From Candidatus Eremiobacter antarcticus (GTDB lineage Bacteria; Vulcanimicrobiota; Vulcanimicrobiia; Eremiobacterales; Eremiobacteraceae), in the NCBI GenBank assembly GCA_003244105.1, contig QHBK01000009.1, forward strand, positions 1 to 45,213: 45,213 nucleotides of DNA, written 5' to 3'. The notes under the pieces are model-generated. The model saw nothing but the letters and a program-made list of their open reading frames with translations, did not search any database and had not been told where the DNA came from. Below are positions 31,256 to 40,693 of the stretch, piece by piece (position 1 is the first letter of the stretch; the number at the start of each line of letters is the position of its first letter). Made by a program: the position numbers and the translations under genes.

Positions 31256-31914
31256 CAGCGCGAATAGTACTCCACAATCAGCTGCTCTTCGACGTTCGTG
31301 TCGATGTCCGCTCGCGTCGGCATCTGCACCACTTTGGCCGTAAGACTTTGCTCGTCATATTCCAGCCAGCCGGGCACCCGGCGGCCTTTCGCGTATTCAG
31401 TGAGCGACTGAAACAGCGTCGTCTTAGCGCTCGACTCGACGATCTTGAGCTCGTCGCCCGGGCGCACTTGCATGGACGGCACGTTGACGCGGCGCCCGTT
31501 CAGGACGAAGTGCCGGTGCCGCACCAGCTGGCGCGCCTGCGCGCGAGAGGTCGCGAGATTCAGCCGGTAGATCACGTTGTCCAAGCGCGCCTCGAGCAGC
31601 GCGAGCAGCGCGGCGCCGGTCTGGCCCTTGCGCGCGCTCGCCTTGTCGAAATAGTTCTCGAACTGCTTCTCCAGCACGCCGTAGATGCGCCGCATCTTTT
31701 GCTTCTCGCGCAATTGCCGGCCGAACTCGGAGACCTTGGGGCGGTTCTTCGTGTTGGCCTTTTGACCGGGCGCGGCCGTGCGCCGTTCGACCGCGCACTT
31801 TTTGGACAAGCATCGCTCGCCTTTCAGGAACAGCTTGACCTTTTCGCCAGGCTTCGCGCCGCTCGCGCTCTCGCGCCGGCACATCCGGCAAACAGGCCCC
31901 GTATAACGACCCAT
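31255..31914 (-). CDS. rpsD: 30S ribosomal protein S4, zinc-binding form
   Basis: 219 residues. Cysteines in the N-terminal region (VCRMCRRE, then GERCLSKKC) make the C+ zinc form. The S4 RNA-binding domain contains [20 protein letters not shown] and [16 protein letters not shown]4 starts 16S rRNA folding and can repress its own operon. Its stop overlaps rpoA, and it begins 17 bp after rpsK. Confidence 0.96.
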   Translation of the reverse strand: MGRYTGPVCRMCRRESASGAKPGEKVKLFLKGERCLSKKCAVERRTAAPGQKANTKNRPKVSEFGRQLREKQKMRRIYGVLEKQFENYFDKASARKGQTGAALLALLEARLDNVIYRLNLATSRAQARQLVRHRHFVLNGRRVNVPSMQVRPGDELKIVESSAKTTLFQSLTEYAKGRRVPGWLEYDEQSLTAKVVQMPTRADIDTNVEEQLIVEYYSR

Positions 31915-31931
31915 AGATGCTTGCGCTCCTC

Positions 31932-32327
31932 CTAGACTCTGCGCCGCTTCGGCGGGCGGCAGCCGTTGTGCGGAATGGGTGTCACGTCTTTGATCAGCAC
32001 GATCTCAAGCCCGGCCGCCTGCAGCGCGCGGATGGCCGCCTCACGGCCCGCGCCCGGACCCTTGACGTAGACCTCGACCTGCTTCATGCCGTGGTCCATC
32101 GACTTTCGCGCGGCGCTTTCGGCCGCCATCTGCGCCGCGAACGGCGTCGATTTCTTGCTTCCTTTGAAGCCCATGTTGCCAGCGCTCGCCCAGGCGATCG
32201 CGCCGCCTTGCGTATCGGTGATCAAGACGATCGTGTTGTTGAAGCTCGAGTGGATGTGCGCCACCCCCTGGGAGACGTGTTTTGCCTCGCGCTTTTTGCG
32301 GGGACGAGCCTTTTTTGCAACAGCCAT
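31932..32327 (-). CDS. rpsK: 30S ribosomal protein S11
   Basis: 131 residues. Diagnostic segments are [19 protein letters not shown], the [20 protein letters not shown] block and the C-terminal [17 protein letters not shown]11 sits on the platform of the small subunit. The N-terminus is Lys/Arg-rich ([12 protein letters not shown]). It lies between rpsM (51 bp gap) and rpsD. Confidence 0.96.
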   Translation of the reverse strand: MAVAKKARPRKKREAKHVSQGVAHIHSSFNNTIVLITDTQGGAIAWASAGNMGFKGSKKSTPFAAQMAAESAARKSMDHGMKQVEVYVKGPGAGREAAIRALQAAGLEIVLIKDVTPIPHNGCRPPKRRRV

Positions 32328-32378
32328 GCTATGACGGTTCCTGTATCACGGTGGTGGTCGGGGCGAGGCGAGTGCCGG

Positions 32379-32771
32379 TCATTTGCCGATACCGGGACCT
32401 TTCGACTTCTTCTTGCCGGCCACGGTCTTCTTGGGACCCTTGCGAGTCCTCGAATTCGTCTTGGTGCGCTGCCCGCGGACGGGCAAGCCGCGGCGATGAC
32501 GCAAGCCCCGATAACAGCCGATATCCATGAGCCGCTTGATCGCGCCCGAGATGTCACGCCGCAGATCGCCCTCCACCTTGAGGTTCTTCTCGATCTGCTC
32601 GCGCAGCCGCTGAATGTCGTCATCCGTCAGGTTTTTGACGCGCGTGTCCGGATTGACCCTCGTGCTGGTCAACAGCTTGACCGCCGTCGGGCGGCCGATG
32701 CCGAAGATGTACGTCAATGCCACCTCGACGCGCTTCTCGCGGGGCAGGTCGATTCCGGCGATTCGTGCCAT
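32379..32771 (-). CDS. rpsM: 30S ribosomal protein S13
   Basis: 130 residues. [19 protein letters not shown] and the helical [11 protein letters not shown] are typical, as is the C-terminal [20 protein letters not shown]13 contacts the head of the small subunit and the P-site tRNA. The Lys-rich tail ends [12 protein letters not shown]. First gene after rpmJ (35 bp gap). Confidence 0.96.
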   Translation of the reverse strand: MARIAGIDLPREKRVEVALTYIFGIGRPTAVKLLTSTRVNPDTRVKNLTDDDIQRLREQIEKNLKVEGDLRRDISGAIKRLMDIGCYRGLRHRRGLPVRGQRTKTNSRTRKGPKKTVAGKKKSKGPGIGK

Positions 32772-32806
32772 AGGTTACTCTCCGCTCACTGAGGCTGGAT
32801 GCAAGC

Positions 32807-32920
32807 TCATCCTTGAGCCTGCTTGTGCTTGGGATTGTCGCAGATGACCCGCGTGCGTCCGGCACGCTTGATCACCTTGCACTTGTCGCAGATCTTCTTG
32901 ACGCTCGGTCTGACCTTCAT
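32807..32920 (-). CDS. rpmJ: 50S ribosomal protein L36, zinc-binding form
   Basis: 37 residues starting [19 protein letters not shown] and ending [12 protein letters not shown]. The ligand set Cys11, Cys14, Cys27 and His32 forms a zinc ribbon, the C+ form. It has the standard place between infA (7 bp) and rpsM. Confidence 0.95.
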   Translation of the reverse strand: MKVRPSVKKICDKCKVIKRAGRTRVICDNPKHKQAQG

Positions 32921-32927
32921 CGTCTCC

Positions 32928-33227
32928 TCACTTGTACCGGTACGTGATGCGGCCTTGCGTCAAATCGTACGGTGACAGCTCCACCAACACGCGGTCACCG
33001 GGCAGGATGCGGATGAAGTTCATCCGGATCTTGCCTGATACGCGAGCCAGAACCTTATGGCCGTTTGACAGCTCGACGCGAAAAAAGGCGTTGGGCAACG
33101 GCTCGACGACCGTGCCCTCGACTTCAATGGCCTCTTCTTTGGCGGAACCTACCTTTTCGACGCGCTCGGCTTTTTTCTTTTTCCTATCCGACCGCTTGTA
33201 TCCGCCCGAACGTCTCTGGGGCGCCAA
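32928..33227 (-). CDS. infA: translation initiation factor IF-1 with N-terminal extension
   Basis: IF-1 binds the A site of the small subunit during initiation. The core OB fold ([20 protein letters not shown] to the end, GRITYRYK) is normal, but 27 residues precede it. They are basic, with [16 protein letters not shown]. The start is TTG at 33227: a perfect AGGAGG (33233-33238) lies five bases upstream, and no ATG, GTG or TTG exists nearer the canonical position, where Ser28 replaces the usual initiator Met. Total 99 residues instead of about 72. The 5' end overlaps the map gene by 44 bases. Confidence 0.94.
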   Translation of the reverse strand: MAPQRRSGGYKRSDRKKKKAERVEKVGSAKEEAIEVEGTVVEPLPNAFFRVELSNGHKVLARVSGKIRMNFIRILPGDRVLVELSPYDLTQGRITYRYK

Positions 33228-34032
33228 GCTCACCTCCTGTGTCGTCGTGCCGCGCAGCAGGGCTGTACACGCGGGCTGCCGCCGCGTCCAAAGCCGTCAA
33301 GATCTCGCAGCCATCCTCGAGGACGGCGACCGTGTGCTCGAAATGCGCCGACAGCCCGCCGTCGCCAGTCACGACCGTCCATTTGTCCGCCTGCGTGCGG
33401 ACCTTCCAGGTTCCGGCGTTGACCATCGGCTCGATGGCCAACACCATCCCGGCCTTGAGCATGGGTCCTGTCCCCTTGCGGCCGTAGTTCGGCACCGCCG
33501 GCTCTTCGTGCAGGCTGAGCCCGATGCCATGGCCGACCAGAGCGCGCACCACCGAAAAGCTTTCGCCTTCGACAAAGGTCTGGACGGCATGTCCGATGTC
33601 GGAGAGATGCGCGCCCGCCCGCACTTCGCCGATGCCGCGCTCCAGCGCCTCGGCCGTCACGTCGATCAAGCGCTGCGCGTACGGGTCGACCGTCCCCACC
33701 GCCACGGTGCACGCCATATCGGAGAACCAGCCGTCGACGCACGAACCGATGTCGATCTTGAGCAGATCCCCTTGCTGCAAGCGCCGCTTTCCAGGAATGC
33801 CGTGCACGACCTCGTCGTTGACCGAGGTGCAGATGGACCCGGAGAAGCCGTGATAGCCGAGGAACGCCGGCGTGCCGCCGTCGCCGCGGATGAGCTCTTC
33901 GGCATAGCGATCGATCTCAAAGGTCGTCACCCCCGGCGCGACCGCCGCTTTGAGTTTGTGCAGCGCCCGCGCCGTCACGCGTCCGCTCGTCCGCATCTTG
34001 TCGATCTCACGGCTGCTCTTGCAAGTGATCAT
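33184..34032 (-). CDS. map: methionine aminopeptidase, type I
   Basis: Removes the initiator methionine. 282 residues; metal ligands are Asp94 (KIDIGS), Asp105 (FSDMAC), His168 (VGHGIG), Glu201 (EPMV) and Glu232 (FEHTV), with the catalytic His77 in VVHGIP. The last 35 residues lie beyond the usual family end (near ILTAL) and their codons overlap infA. Its ATG overlaps the adk stop as ATGA. No N-terminal zinc-finger or SH3 extension is present. Confidence 0.95.
   Translation of the reverse strand: MITCKSSREIDKMRTSGRVTARALHKLKAAVAPGVTTFEIDRYAEELIRGDGGTPAFLGYHGFSGSICTSVNDEVVHGIPGKRRLQQGDLLKIDIGSCVDGWFSDMACTVAVGTVDPYAQRLIDVTAEALERGIGEVRAGAHLSDIGHAVQTFVEGESFSVVRALVGHGIGLSLHEEPAVPNYGRKGTGPMLKAGMVLAIEPMVNAGTWKVRTQADKWTVVTGDGGLSAHFEHTVAVLEDGCEILTALDAAAARVYSPAARHDDTGGELGAPETFGRIQAVG
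33233..33238 (-). promoter_or_regulatory. Shine-Dalgarno of infA
   Basis: AGGAGG with a five-base spacer before the TTG at 33227. A GTG at 33233 overlaps this site and so is an unlikely start. The site lies inside the 3' end of map and fixes the extended IF-1 N-terminus. Confidence 0.7.
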
Positions 34033-34706
34033 GCTACCGGGCTCACGGGCGACTGGATCGCGCTCAAGATGCGGCGAAACACCGCTTCCACGTCGCCGTT
34101 GCCGTCGACGACTTTCAAAAGGCCGGCCGCGCGGTAGTACGAGATCAAGGGCGATGTCTTGCGCTCGTATTCGGCCAGCCTCGTGAGAACGGTCGCCTCG
34201 TCATCGTCACTGCGCACCACGAGCACGCCGCCGCAGCGGTCGCACACGTCGGGCACGGCGGGCGGGGCCGAATCGTTGTGATAGGGAGTCTGGCAGATGG
34301 CGCACAGGCGCCTGCCGGTCAACCGCCGGACGACCTCCGGACTCTGCACGTTGATCTCGATGACCGCGTCCAAGCGCTGACTGCTCTTGTGCATCAAGGC
34401 GTCGAGCGCCGTGGCCTGCGCGGCCGTGCGTGGGAAGCCGTCGAGGATGAAGCCCCGCTGCGCGTCGCTGCCGGCCAGACGCTCTTCCACCAGGCCGATG
34501 GTGACGTCGTCGGGGACCAGATTGCCGCTGTCGACGTAGGACTTGGCGGCCAGTCCCATCGGCGTGCGAGCCTTCATGGCGTTGCGGAAGATATCGCCGG
34601 TCGCGATCTCCGGAATAGCAAACGTCTGCGCCAGCTTGCGCCCTTGCGTGCCCTTGCCAACCCCCGGCGGACCGAGCAGGATCAGACGCAGTTCGCGCGT
34701 GCTCAT
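34029..34706 (-). CDS. adk: adenylate kinase, zinc-binding long form
   Basis: Interconverts ATP + AMP and 2 ADP. 225 residues with the P-loop LLGPPGVGKGTQG, the AMP-site TGDIFRNAM and GFILDGFPRT. The LID has CAICQTPYHND and VCDRC, two CxxC pairs that bind zinc in this class. The frame is open much further upstream inside secY in another frame, but MSTRELRLILLGPPG is the family start, overlapping the secY stop by ATGA. Confidence 0.95.
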   Translation of the reverse strand: MSTRELRLILLGPPGVGKGTQGRKLAQTFAIPEIATGDIFRNAMKARTPMGLAAKSYVDSGNLVPDDVTIGLVEERLAGSDAQRGFILDGFPRTAAQATALDALMHKSSQRLDAVIEINVQSPEVVRRLTGRRLCAICQTPYHNDSAPPAVPDVCDRCGGVLVVRSDDDEATVLTRLAEYERKTSPLISYYRAAGLLKVVDGNGDVEAVFRRILSAIQSPVSPVA

Positions 34707-35998
34707 TGCTTGATGAATCCCCGGTAATCGCGCATGGCGAGGCGCGCCTCGATCTGCGTCATCGTATCGAGTGCCACGCCGACCACGATCAGAAGCGACG
34801 TGCTGCCGAGGTAGAAGGTCGTGATATGCGTCATGCTCTGGGTGATGTTGGGCAAGACCGCCAGCAACCCCAGGTACACCGCCGCCACCGCCGTGATGCG
34901 GTGAAGGATCTTCTGGAGGTAGTCCGTGGTCGGTTTCCCCGGACGGATGCCCGGGATGAAGCCGCCCTGCTTCTTGAGCGAGTCGCCGATGTCCATGATG
35001 TTGACGACCACCTCGCTGTAGAAGAACGTGAAGCCGATGACGAGCACGAAGTACACGAAATTGTACAGGAGGCTGTTGTAGTTGAAGTACAGCGCCATGA
35101 ACTGAGAAAACCCGTGCAGCCACTGGGCGCCGCTCTGCTGCGCCCACGACGAGATCTGCTGAGGGAAGAGCAAGATCGAGATTGCGAAGATGATCGAGAT
35201 GACGCCAGCGTTGTTCAGCCGCAGCGGGATGTACGTGCTGCGTCCGCCGTACACCTTACGCCCGATGACGCGCTTGGCGTACTGCACCGGCACGCGCCGC
35301 GTGCCCTGATACATGAAGATGATGGAGATCAGCGAGATGATAGCGATCAGCAAGAAGATGACGAAGCTGAAGACGTTGAGCCCGCCCTTTTCGCCGAGCT
35401 GGAGCGTCTGGCTGAAATACACCGGATAGCGCAGGATGATGCCCACGAAGATGATGAGCGAGACGCCGTTGCCGATGCCCTTGTCGGTCATCTGCTCTCC
35501 CAGCCACATGAGCCAGACGGTGCCGGCCGTCAGCGTGAGCACCACCATCACCAGATAGAAAAGGTCGGTGCGCTCGAAGACGTGCGCACGCGACAGGGCC
35601 ACGACCATGGTGGTCGCCTGGATGATGGCGAGGGCGACCGTCAGCCAGCGCGTGTAGAGACCGACGGTGCGGCGCCCCTGCTCTCCGCCATGCTGCATCA
35701 TCTCTTTGATGTTGGGATACACGACCGTCAGCAGCTGCATGATGATGCTGGCGTTGATGTAGGGCGTGATGCCCATCGCGATGACGGAGAAGCGCTGCAG
35801 CGCGCCGCCGGACAGAAATCCTAAGAAGTTGAGGAACTGGCCGCCCGCAAGGATGTTCTGCCAGGCTTTGATGTTGACGTAGGGGACCTGGACGTACACC
35901 ATCACGACGAACATGGCGAATGCGCCGAACACGAACAGAATGCGGTTGCGGATCTCCGGAACCACGAGCGCGTTCGCGAGGTTGCGCCAGATGTTCAT
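34703..35998 (-). CDS. secY: preprotein translocase subunit SecY
   Basis: Channel-forming subunit of the Sec translocon, 431 residues with ten predicted membrane helices. Recognisable parts are VPEIRNRILFVFG at the start, LGITPYINASIIMQLL-like MGITPYINASIIMQLL, and GGFIPGIRPGKPTTDYLQK. The C-terminus ends YRGFIKQ. It begins nine bases after rplO and overlaps adk. The partners SecE and SecG are not in the window. Confidence 0.96.
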   Translation of the reverse strand: MNIWRNLANALVVPEIRNRILFVFGAFAMFVVMVYVQVPYVNIKAWQNILAGGQFLNFLGFLSGGALQRFSVIAMGITPYINASIIMQLLTVVYPNIKEMMQHGGEQGRRTVGLYTRWLTVALAIIQATTMVVALSRAHVFERTDLFYLVMVVLTLTAGTVWLMWLGEQMTDKGIGNGVSLIIFVGIILRYPVYFSQTLQLGEKGGLNVFSFVIFLLIAIISLISIIFMYQGTRRVPVQYAKRVIGRKVYGGRSTYIPLRLNNAGVISIIFAISILLFPQQISSWAQQSGAQWLHGFSQFMALYFNYNSLLYNFVYFVLVIGFTFFYSEVVVNIMDIGDSLKKQGGFIPGIRPGKPTTDYLQKILHRITAVAAVYLGLLAVLPNITQSMTHITTFYLGSTSLLIVVGVALDTMTQIEARLAMRDYRGFIKQ

Positions 35999-36007
35999 GA
36001 GGCGGCG

Positions 36008-36466
36008 TCAGTCCTCGAAGACAGCGCCGGCGGCCTCAAGCTTTTCGCGAGCAGCACCCGAGAAGACGATGCCGCGGAAGTGCAGGCCCGCGGGCGCGTC
36101 GCCGGCGCCGAGAATCTTCACTCCATCCTTGCGCTTGGATATGTATCGAGCGGCGAGGAGCGCCTCGGCCGTCACCTCCACGGCCGCATCCCATGACGCG
36201 AGCTGGGCGAGATTGACGACGGCGTACTCGGTGCGGAAGATCTTGGTGGAGCGCGCCTTTTGGGAGACGCCACGCCGCTGAGGCAGACGGCGAGACCAGG
36301 GCGTCTGTCCACCTTCGAAGTTGGGCCCTTTGCCGCCGCCCGACCGCACGGTCTGGCCCTTGCCGCCGCCGCCCGACGTTTTGACCAAGCCGCTGCCATG
36401 CCCGCGGCCGACGCGAACTCGCTTGCTCTTCGAGCCGTGAGCCGGCTTAAGCTCTGACAGCTTCAC
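36008..36466 (-). CDS. rplO: 50S ribosomal protein L15
   Basis: 152 residues. The Gly/Arg-rich N-terminus ([20 protein letters not shown]) and the [16 protein letters not shown] segment are diagnostic. It follows rpsE directly with a 20-base overlap; the rpmD gene normally found between them is absent. Confidence 0.96.
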   Translation of the reverse strand: MKLSELKPAHGSKSKRVRVGRGHGSGLVKTSGGGGKGQTVRSGGGKGPNFEGGQTPWSRRLPQRRGVSQKARSTKIFRTEYAVVNLAQLASWDAAVEVTAEALLAARYISKRKDGVKILGAGDAPAGLHFRGIVFSGAAREKLEAAGAVFED

Positions 36467-36974
36467 CGTTTGTACTTCTCCCTAGGATCTCATCGACCGT
36501 TTTCTCCCGCTGCTGCGCGACGGTCTCAACGGTGCGAAGTGTGCGCAAGCCGGCGATGGTCGCCGCGATGACGTTGATCGGGTTGTTGGAACCGAGCGAT
36601 TTCGTCAGGATGTCGTGCACGCCCGCAAGCTCCAGCACCGCTCGCATCGCGCCGCCCGCGATGACGCCCGTTCCCTTGCTGGCCGGCTTCATCAGGACTC
36701 TGCCCGCGCCGATGTGCGATTCGATCGGATGCGGAATGGTGCGCCCGACCATCGGAATGGTGATGAGCGAACGGCGAGCGTCCTCGACGCCCTTGCGGAT
36801 CGCTTCCGGAACTTCGCGGGCTTTGCCAAGACCGAAGCCCACTCGTCCCTGGCGGTCGCCCACGACGACGAGCGCAGAAAACGAGAAGCGCTTGCCGCCT
36901 TTGACGACCTTCGCCACCCGGTTGACCCGGACGACCTGCTCTTCCAGCCCCGATCCGTCGGAGATGCGCGCCAC
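36447..36974 (-). CDS. rpsE: 30S ribosomal protein S5
   Basis: 175 residues. The first part ([20 protein letters not shown], then [14 protein letters not shown]) and the later [16 protein letters not shown] and GSNNPINVI are typical. S5 helps maintain decoding accuracy. It starts at GTG, three bases after the rplR stop, and its 3' end overlaps rplO. Confidence 0.96.
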   Translation of the reverse strand: MARISDGSGLEEQVVRVNRVAKVVKGGKRFSFSALVVVGDRQGRVGFGLGKAREVPEAIRKGVEDARRSLITIPMVGRTIPHPIESHIGAGRVLMKPASKGTGVIAGGAMRAVLELAGVHDILTKSLGSNNPINVIAATIAGLRTLRTVETVAQQREKTVDEILGRSTNGEAVRA

Positions 36975-36977
36975 TGT

Positions 36978-37346
36978 TTAGAACTCCAATCCGGCGCTGC
37001 GCGCCGCGTCGGCCAACGCCTTGATGCGGCCGTGGTATTTGTAGCCGCCGCGATCGAACACGACTCGGCTGATGCCCTTTTCTTTGGCGCGCTCGCCGAT
37101 GGCCGCGCCGACCTTCTGAGCAGCTCCCACGCCTTTGAGCGACGGAAGCCCCTCAGCCAGCGATTTCTCGCGCGTCGACGCGGCGGCAAGCGTTCGACCG
37201 CTGGCGTCGTCGATGAGCTGAGCGTACAGATGGTGCAGGCTGCGAAACACCGACAGCCGCGGGCACTGCTCTAGGCCCCGGATGCGCTTGCGCACGCGCG
37301 CATGGCGGCGCATGCGCAGGGCGTTCCGGCTTCCGCTTTGGGCCAT
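36978..37346 (-). CDS. rplR: 50S ribosomal protein L18
   Basis: 122 residues. [20 protein letters not shown] and the [19 protein letters not shown] block are diagnostic, as is the C-terminal [20 protein letters not shown]18 binds 5S rRNA with L5. It sits six bases after rplF. Confidence 0.95.
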   Translation of the reverse strand: MAQSGSRNALRMRRHARVRKRIRGLEQCPRLSVFRSLHHLYAQLIDDASGRTLAAASTREKSLAEGLPSLKGVGAAQKVGAAIGERAKEKGISRVVFDRGGYKYHGRIKALADAARSAGLEF

Positions 37347-37352
37347 CGTCCG

Positions 37353-37904
37353 TTACTTCTTCCCGCCGGTCTTGCCGGCTTTGCCGAGCTTGCGCCGCAC
37401 GCGCTCGCCTTCGTAGCGGACGCCCTTCCCCTTGTAGGGCTCGGGCGGGCGCAGCGAGCGGATCTGCGCCGCGACTTGACCGACTTGCTGCTTGTCGGCG
37501 CCGCTGATCTGGATCTTGTTGACGCCTTCCACTTTGATGTCAATGCCCGGCGGGGACGGGAACACGATGGGGTGCGAAAAGCCCAGTTGCAGATTGAGAT
37601 TTTTGCCCTGCATCTGCGCGCGGTAGCCAACGCCTTGGATCTCTAAATTCTTGGAGAAGCCGGTGGTCACGCCGTTCACCATGTTGGCGACGAGCGTGCG
37701 CGTCAGGCCGTGCAGCTGCCGCGTGCGCTTCTCGTCGTTGGGCCGTGTGACCGTGACAACCGAGCCGTCCAGGCTGACATCGATGGGCTCAGCGCAGCGC
37801 AGCGCCAATTCACCTTTGGGGCCCTTCACCGTGACCACGCGCTCATCCACGGCGACGGCGACGCCGCTCGGCACGCTGATGGGCATGCGTCCTATTCTGC
37901 TCAC
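37353..37904 (-). CDS. rplF: 50S ribosomal protein L6
   Basis: 183 residues with the usual [15 protein letters not shown] start, [10 protein letters not shown], and the C-terminal [16 protein letters not shown]. The terminal Lys/Gly-rich tail (KAGKTGGKK) is normal. It begins one base after the rpsH stop. Confidence 0.96.
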   Translation of the reverse strand: MSRIGRMPISVPSGVAVAVDERVVTVKGPKGELALRCAEPIDVSLDGSVVTVTRPNDEKRTRQLHGLTRTLVANMVNGVTTGFSKNLEIQGVGYRAQMQGKNLNLQLGFSHPIVFPSPPGIDIKVEGVNKIQISGADKQQVGQVAAQIRSLRPPEPYKGKGVRYEGERVRRKLGKAGKTGGKK

Positions 37905-37905
37905 G

Positions 37906-38307
37906 TCACCACACCATCGCCATGATCTCGCCGCCGCAGTTCATGCGCTTGGCTTGGCGGCCGCTGACGATGCCTTTCGAGGTCGACACGATGACAAGCC
38001 CCATGCCTCCCATGCATTTGGGGATGTCGCCTTTGGGCGTGTATTTCCGCAACCCCGGACGGCTGATCCGCTGCAGCCCTTTGATCACGCGTTCGCGCTT
38101 GTCCCCGTACTTGAGGATGATGCGAATCGTGTCTTGGTGGGAGCCCGACAGGACCTCGAAGCCCTTGATGAAGCCCTCAGCTTTCAAGAGTTTGGCGATC
38201 TCCTTCTTCAGCGTGGACGCGGGAATGTCGACGCGCTCGTGGCGCGCGATGTTCGCGTTGCGAATGCGGCTGAGCATGTCGGCGACGGGGTCGGTCATAG
38301 TGGCCAT
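37906..38307 (-). CDS. rpsH: 30S ribosomal protein S8
   Basis: 133 residues. [20 protein letters not shown] and the C-terminal [18 protein letters not shown] are diagnostic. S8 is a primary 16S rRNA binder and represses the spc operon in E. coli. The first ATG (38307) is three codons before a second ATG (38298) that matches the family start; an AAGGAGG lies 13 or more bases upstream. Confidence 0.95.
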   Translation of the reverse strand: MATMTDPVADMLSRIRNANIARHERVDIPASTLKKEIAKLLKAEGFIKGFEVLSGSHQDTIRIILKYGDKRERVIKGLQRISRPGLRKYTPKGDIPKCMGGMGLVIVSTSKGIVSGRQAKRMNCGGEIMAMVW

Positions 38308-38336
38308 GCGATGCTAGACCTGCGCCTCCTTGCCTG

Positions 38337-38522
38337 TCACCATGACGCCTTGGTCACGCCCGGCACGTGCCCGCGGTGGGCGAGCTCCCGGAAACAGATG
38401 CGGCACAGAGCGAACTTGCGCAGGTAACCGCGCGGGCGGCCGCAGCGCAGACAGCGGTTGCGCTGACGCACTTTAAATTTTGGCTTGCGCTTGGTCCGTT
38501 CAATGAGCGCGGTTGTGGCCAT
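38337..38522 (-). CDS. rpsN: 30S ribosomal protein S14, zinc-binding (type Z)
   Basis: 61 residues, the short C+ form. The zinc ligands are in [10 protein letters not shown] and [11 protein letters not shown], two CxxC pairs; the end is [11 protein letters not shown]. No second, Cys-free S14 was seen in the window. It lies between rplE and rpsH. Confidence 0.96.
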   Translation of the reverse strand: MATTALIERTKRKPKFKVRQRNRCLRCGRPRGYLRKFALCRICFRELAHRGHVPGVTKASW

Positions 38523-38540
38523 GTTCTCCTCTGCCGCGCC

Positions 38541-39095
38541 TTAAGCGGCGGCGCCTTCCTTGCGGAGCGGCATCCCCATCTCTTCCAGGAACGCCAGTGC
38601 GTGTTCGTCGTTCTTGGCGGTGGTCACGATGACGATGTCCATCCCCCTGACCATGTCGATTTTGTCGTAGTTGACCTCAGGGAAGACCAGCTGCTCGCGC
38701 AACCCGAGCGCGTAATTCCCGCGGCCGTCCAGCGAGCTGCGCGACATGCCGCGGAAGTCGCGGATGCGCGGGAGCACGATGTTGACCAGCTTGTCGAAGA
38801 ACGCGTACATGCGCTCCCCGCGCAGGGTCACCTTGGCGCCGATCTGCATGCCCGCGCGCAACTTGTAGGTCGCGACGCTTTTGCCTGCGCGAGTGACCAC
38901 CGGCTTCTGTCCGGTGATGGCCACGAGATCGGACACGGCTCCGTCGATCGCTTTGGGGTTGGCGACCGCTTCGCCGACTCCCATGTTGACGACGATCTTC
39001 AGCAGGCGCGGCGCTTCCATGGGGTTGCGAAACGCGAAGCGCTTCGTGAGGCTGGGCAAGACCTTGGCGTCGTAATGCTCTCGCAATCTGTTCAT
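38541..39095 (-). CDS. rplE: 50S ribosomal protein L5
   Basis: 184 residues. [35 protein letters not shown] and [17 protein letters not shown] are typical. L5 carries 5S rRNA and touches the P-site tRNA. It starts three bases after rplX. Confidence 0.96.
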   Translation of the reverse strand: MNRLREHYDAKVLPSLTKRFAFRNPMEAPRLLKIVVNMGVGEAVANPKAIDGAVSDLVAITGQKPVVTRAGKSVATYKLRAGMQIGAKVTLRGERMYAFFDKLVNIVLPRIRDFRGMSRSSLDGRGNYALGLREQLVFPEVNYDKIDMVRGMDIVIVTTAKNDEHALAFLEEMGMPLRKEGAAA

Positions 39096-39098
39096 CGG

Positions 39099-39431
39099 CT
39101 ATGCTTTCACCGGGCGTTCGGCCGGCTCGCCGCAGCGGCGACAGACGCGTTCTTTCGCGCCTGCAGTCGAGCGCAGCGCCAGCTTCGACGGCTTGTTGCA
39201 TTTCGGGCACACATACATCAGCTTGCCCACCGGCACCGGCATCTCTTTCGGGATGATGCCGGCTTTGGCTTTTTGCGTCGCCTTGGTATGGCGTTTGACG
39301 ACGTTCACGCCTTCGACCTCAGCGACGCCTGCGGCCGCGCGCACCAATTTGATCTTGCCGCGCTTGCCCTTGTCTTTTCCGGCCAGCACGATGACGGTAT
39401 CCCCTGCTGACAGGCGCATGCGCGTCGCCAT
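39099..39431 (-). CDS. rplX: 50S ribosomal protein L24 with zinc-ribbon motif
   Basis: 110 residues. The KOW motif reads [18 protein letters not shown]. The C-terminal part holds [10 protein letters not shown] and RVCRRCGEP, two CxxC pairs suggesting a zinc site. L24 starts large-subunit assembly. Its ATG abuts the rplN stop (TAGATG). Confidence 0.95.
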   Translation of the reverse strand: MATRMRLSAGDTVIVLAGKDKGKRGKIKLVRAAAGVAEVEGVNVVKRHTKATQKAKAGIIPKEMPVPVGKLMYVCPKCNKPSKLALRSTAGAKERVCRRCGEPAERPVKA

Positions 39432-39800
39432 CTACAGCACCTCCGGCGCGAGCGACACGATCTTCATGAAGTCGCGGTCGCGCAGCTCGCGCGCCACTGG
39501 GCCGAAGATGCGGGTGCCGCGCGGGTTCTTCTGATCGTTGATCAGCACCGCCGCGTTCTCGTCGAAGCGGATGAAGGATCCATCCCTGCGGCGCATCTTC
39601 TTCTTCTGACGGACGATGACGGCTTTGACGACGTTGCCCTTCTTCACCGCGGCGCCGGGTATCGCGCTCTTCACTGTCGCGACGATGATGTCGCCCACAT
39701 AGGCGTAGGGATGACGGGAGCCGCCCGTAATGTGGAAGACCATCAGCTCGCGCGCACCCGAATTGTCGGCCACCTTGAGCCGTGTCTGCGCCTGGATCAC
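39432..39800 (-). CDS. rplN: 50S ribosomal protein L14
   Basis: 122 residues beginning [19 protein letters not shown], with the later [14 protein letters not shown]-type segment [19 protein letters not shown]14 faces the small subunit. GTG start overlapping the rpsQ stop by four bases (GTGA). Confidence 0.96.
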   Translation of the reverse strand: MIQAQTRLKVADNSGARELMVFHITGGSRHPYAYVGDIIVATVKSAIPGAAVKKGNVVKAVIVRQKKKMRRRDGSFIRFDENAAVLINDQKNPRGTRIFGPVARELRDRDFMKIVSLAPEVL

Positions 39801-40066
39801 TTCGCCCGCTCCAATATCTCCATCAGCCGCCAGCGCTTGCGCGCGCTCAAGGGACGCGTCTCGACGATGCGCACCAAGTCGCCGACCTTCGCTTCATTCC
39901 TCTCGTCGTGCACCGCGAAGCGTTGCGAACGCCGCATGATCTTGCCGTACTGCGCGTGCGCCGTGCGCGCTTCGGTCACGACGATGATGGTCTTCATCAT
40001 GCTGTCGGACACGACGCGTCCGGTCTTAGTCTTGCGCATGGGGCGCTGCATGACATCAGGGCTCAT
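39797..40066 (-). CDS. rpsQ: 30S ribosomal protein S17
   Basis: 89 residues. [20 protein letters not shown] and the [19 protein letters not shown] segment are typical OB-fold features of S17. The start overlaps the rpmC stop by one base (TGATG). Confidence 0.95.
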   Translation of the reverse strand: MSPDVMQRPMRKTKTGRVVSDSMMKTIIVVTEARTAHAQYGKIMRRSQRFAVHDERNEAKVGDLVRIVETRPLSARKRWRLMEILERAK

Positions 40067-40278
40067 CAGCTCGCCAACCGCCGTTCGGCCAAGATCGTGT
40101 GCAGCTGCGCGATCTGTCTGCGCAGTTTGCCGACCGTGGCATGGTCTTCCAGATGCCCCGTCATCAGCTGAAAGCGCAGGTTGAAGAGCTCTTGCTTGGC
40201 GGCCGTGAGCTTCTCTTCCAGTTCTTTAGCCGTCAGCTCGCGCAGGCTGCGCAGCTCGCTAGGCTTCAAGCGCTTCAC
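40066..40278 (-). CDS. rpmC: 50S ribosomal protein L29
   Basis: 70-residue helical protein: [20 protein letters not shown], then [19 protein letters not shown]29 is near the tunnel exit. The GTG start overlaps the end of rplP by 20 bases. Confidence 0.94.
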   Translation of the reverse strand: MKRLKPSELRSLRELTAKELEEKLTAAKQELFNLRFQLMTGHLEDHATVGKLRRQIAQLHTILAERRLAS

Positions 40279-40690
40279 CAGCCCTTTCGCGCTTGAGCAC
40301 CTTCGTGCGGATGGGCAGCTTGAACGCAGCCAATCGCAGCGCTTCCTTCGCGACCGCCGGCTCCACGCCGGCCAATTCGAACATCACGCGGCCTGGCCGC
40401 ACGACGGCGACCCATCCCTCAGGTTGGCCTTTGCCCGACCCTTGCCTCGTTTCCGCGGGCTTCTTCGTGAACGACTTGTCGGGGAACACGGTGATCCACA
40501 CCTTGCCGCCGCGTTTGATATGGCGAGTCATCGCGATGCGAGCCGCCTCGATCTGGCGATTGCTGATCCAAGCCGGCTCGAGCGCCTGCAATCCGAACTC
40601 GCCGAAGTGCAGGTCATTGCCCGACTGCGCTCGTCCGGTCATGCGCCCGCGCTGAACTTTGCGGTGCTTCACTCGTTTTGGCATCAACAT
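40259..40690 (-). CDS. rplP: 50S ribosomal protein L16
   Basis: 143 residues. [40 protein letters not shown] and the C-terminal [16 protein letters not shown] are diagnostic. L16 helps place the A-site tRNA. It begins three bases after the rpsC stop. Confidence 0.96.
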   Translation of the reverse strand: MLMPKRVKHRKVQRGRMTGRAQSGNDLHFGEFGLQALEPAWISNRQIEAARIAMTRHIKRGGKVWITVFPDKSFTKKPAETRQGSGKGQPEGWVAVVRPGRVMFELAGVEPAVAKEALRLAAFKLPIRTKVLKRERAGEALEA

Positions 40691-40693
40691 TGG

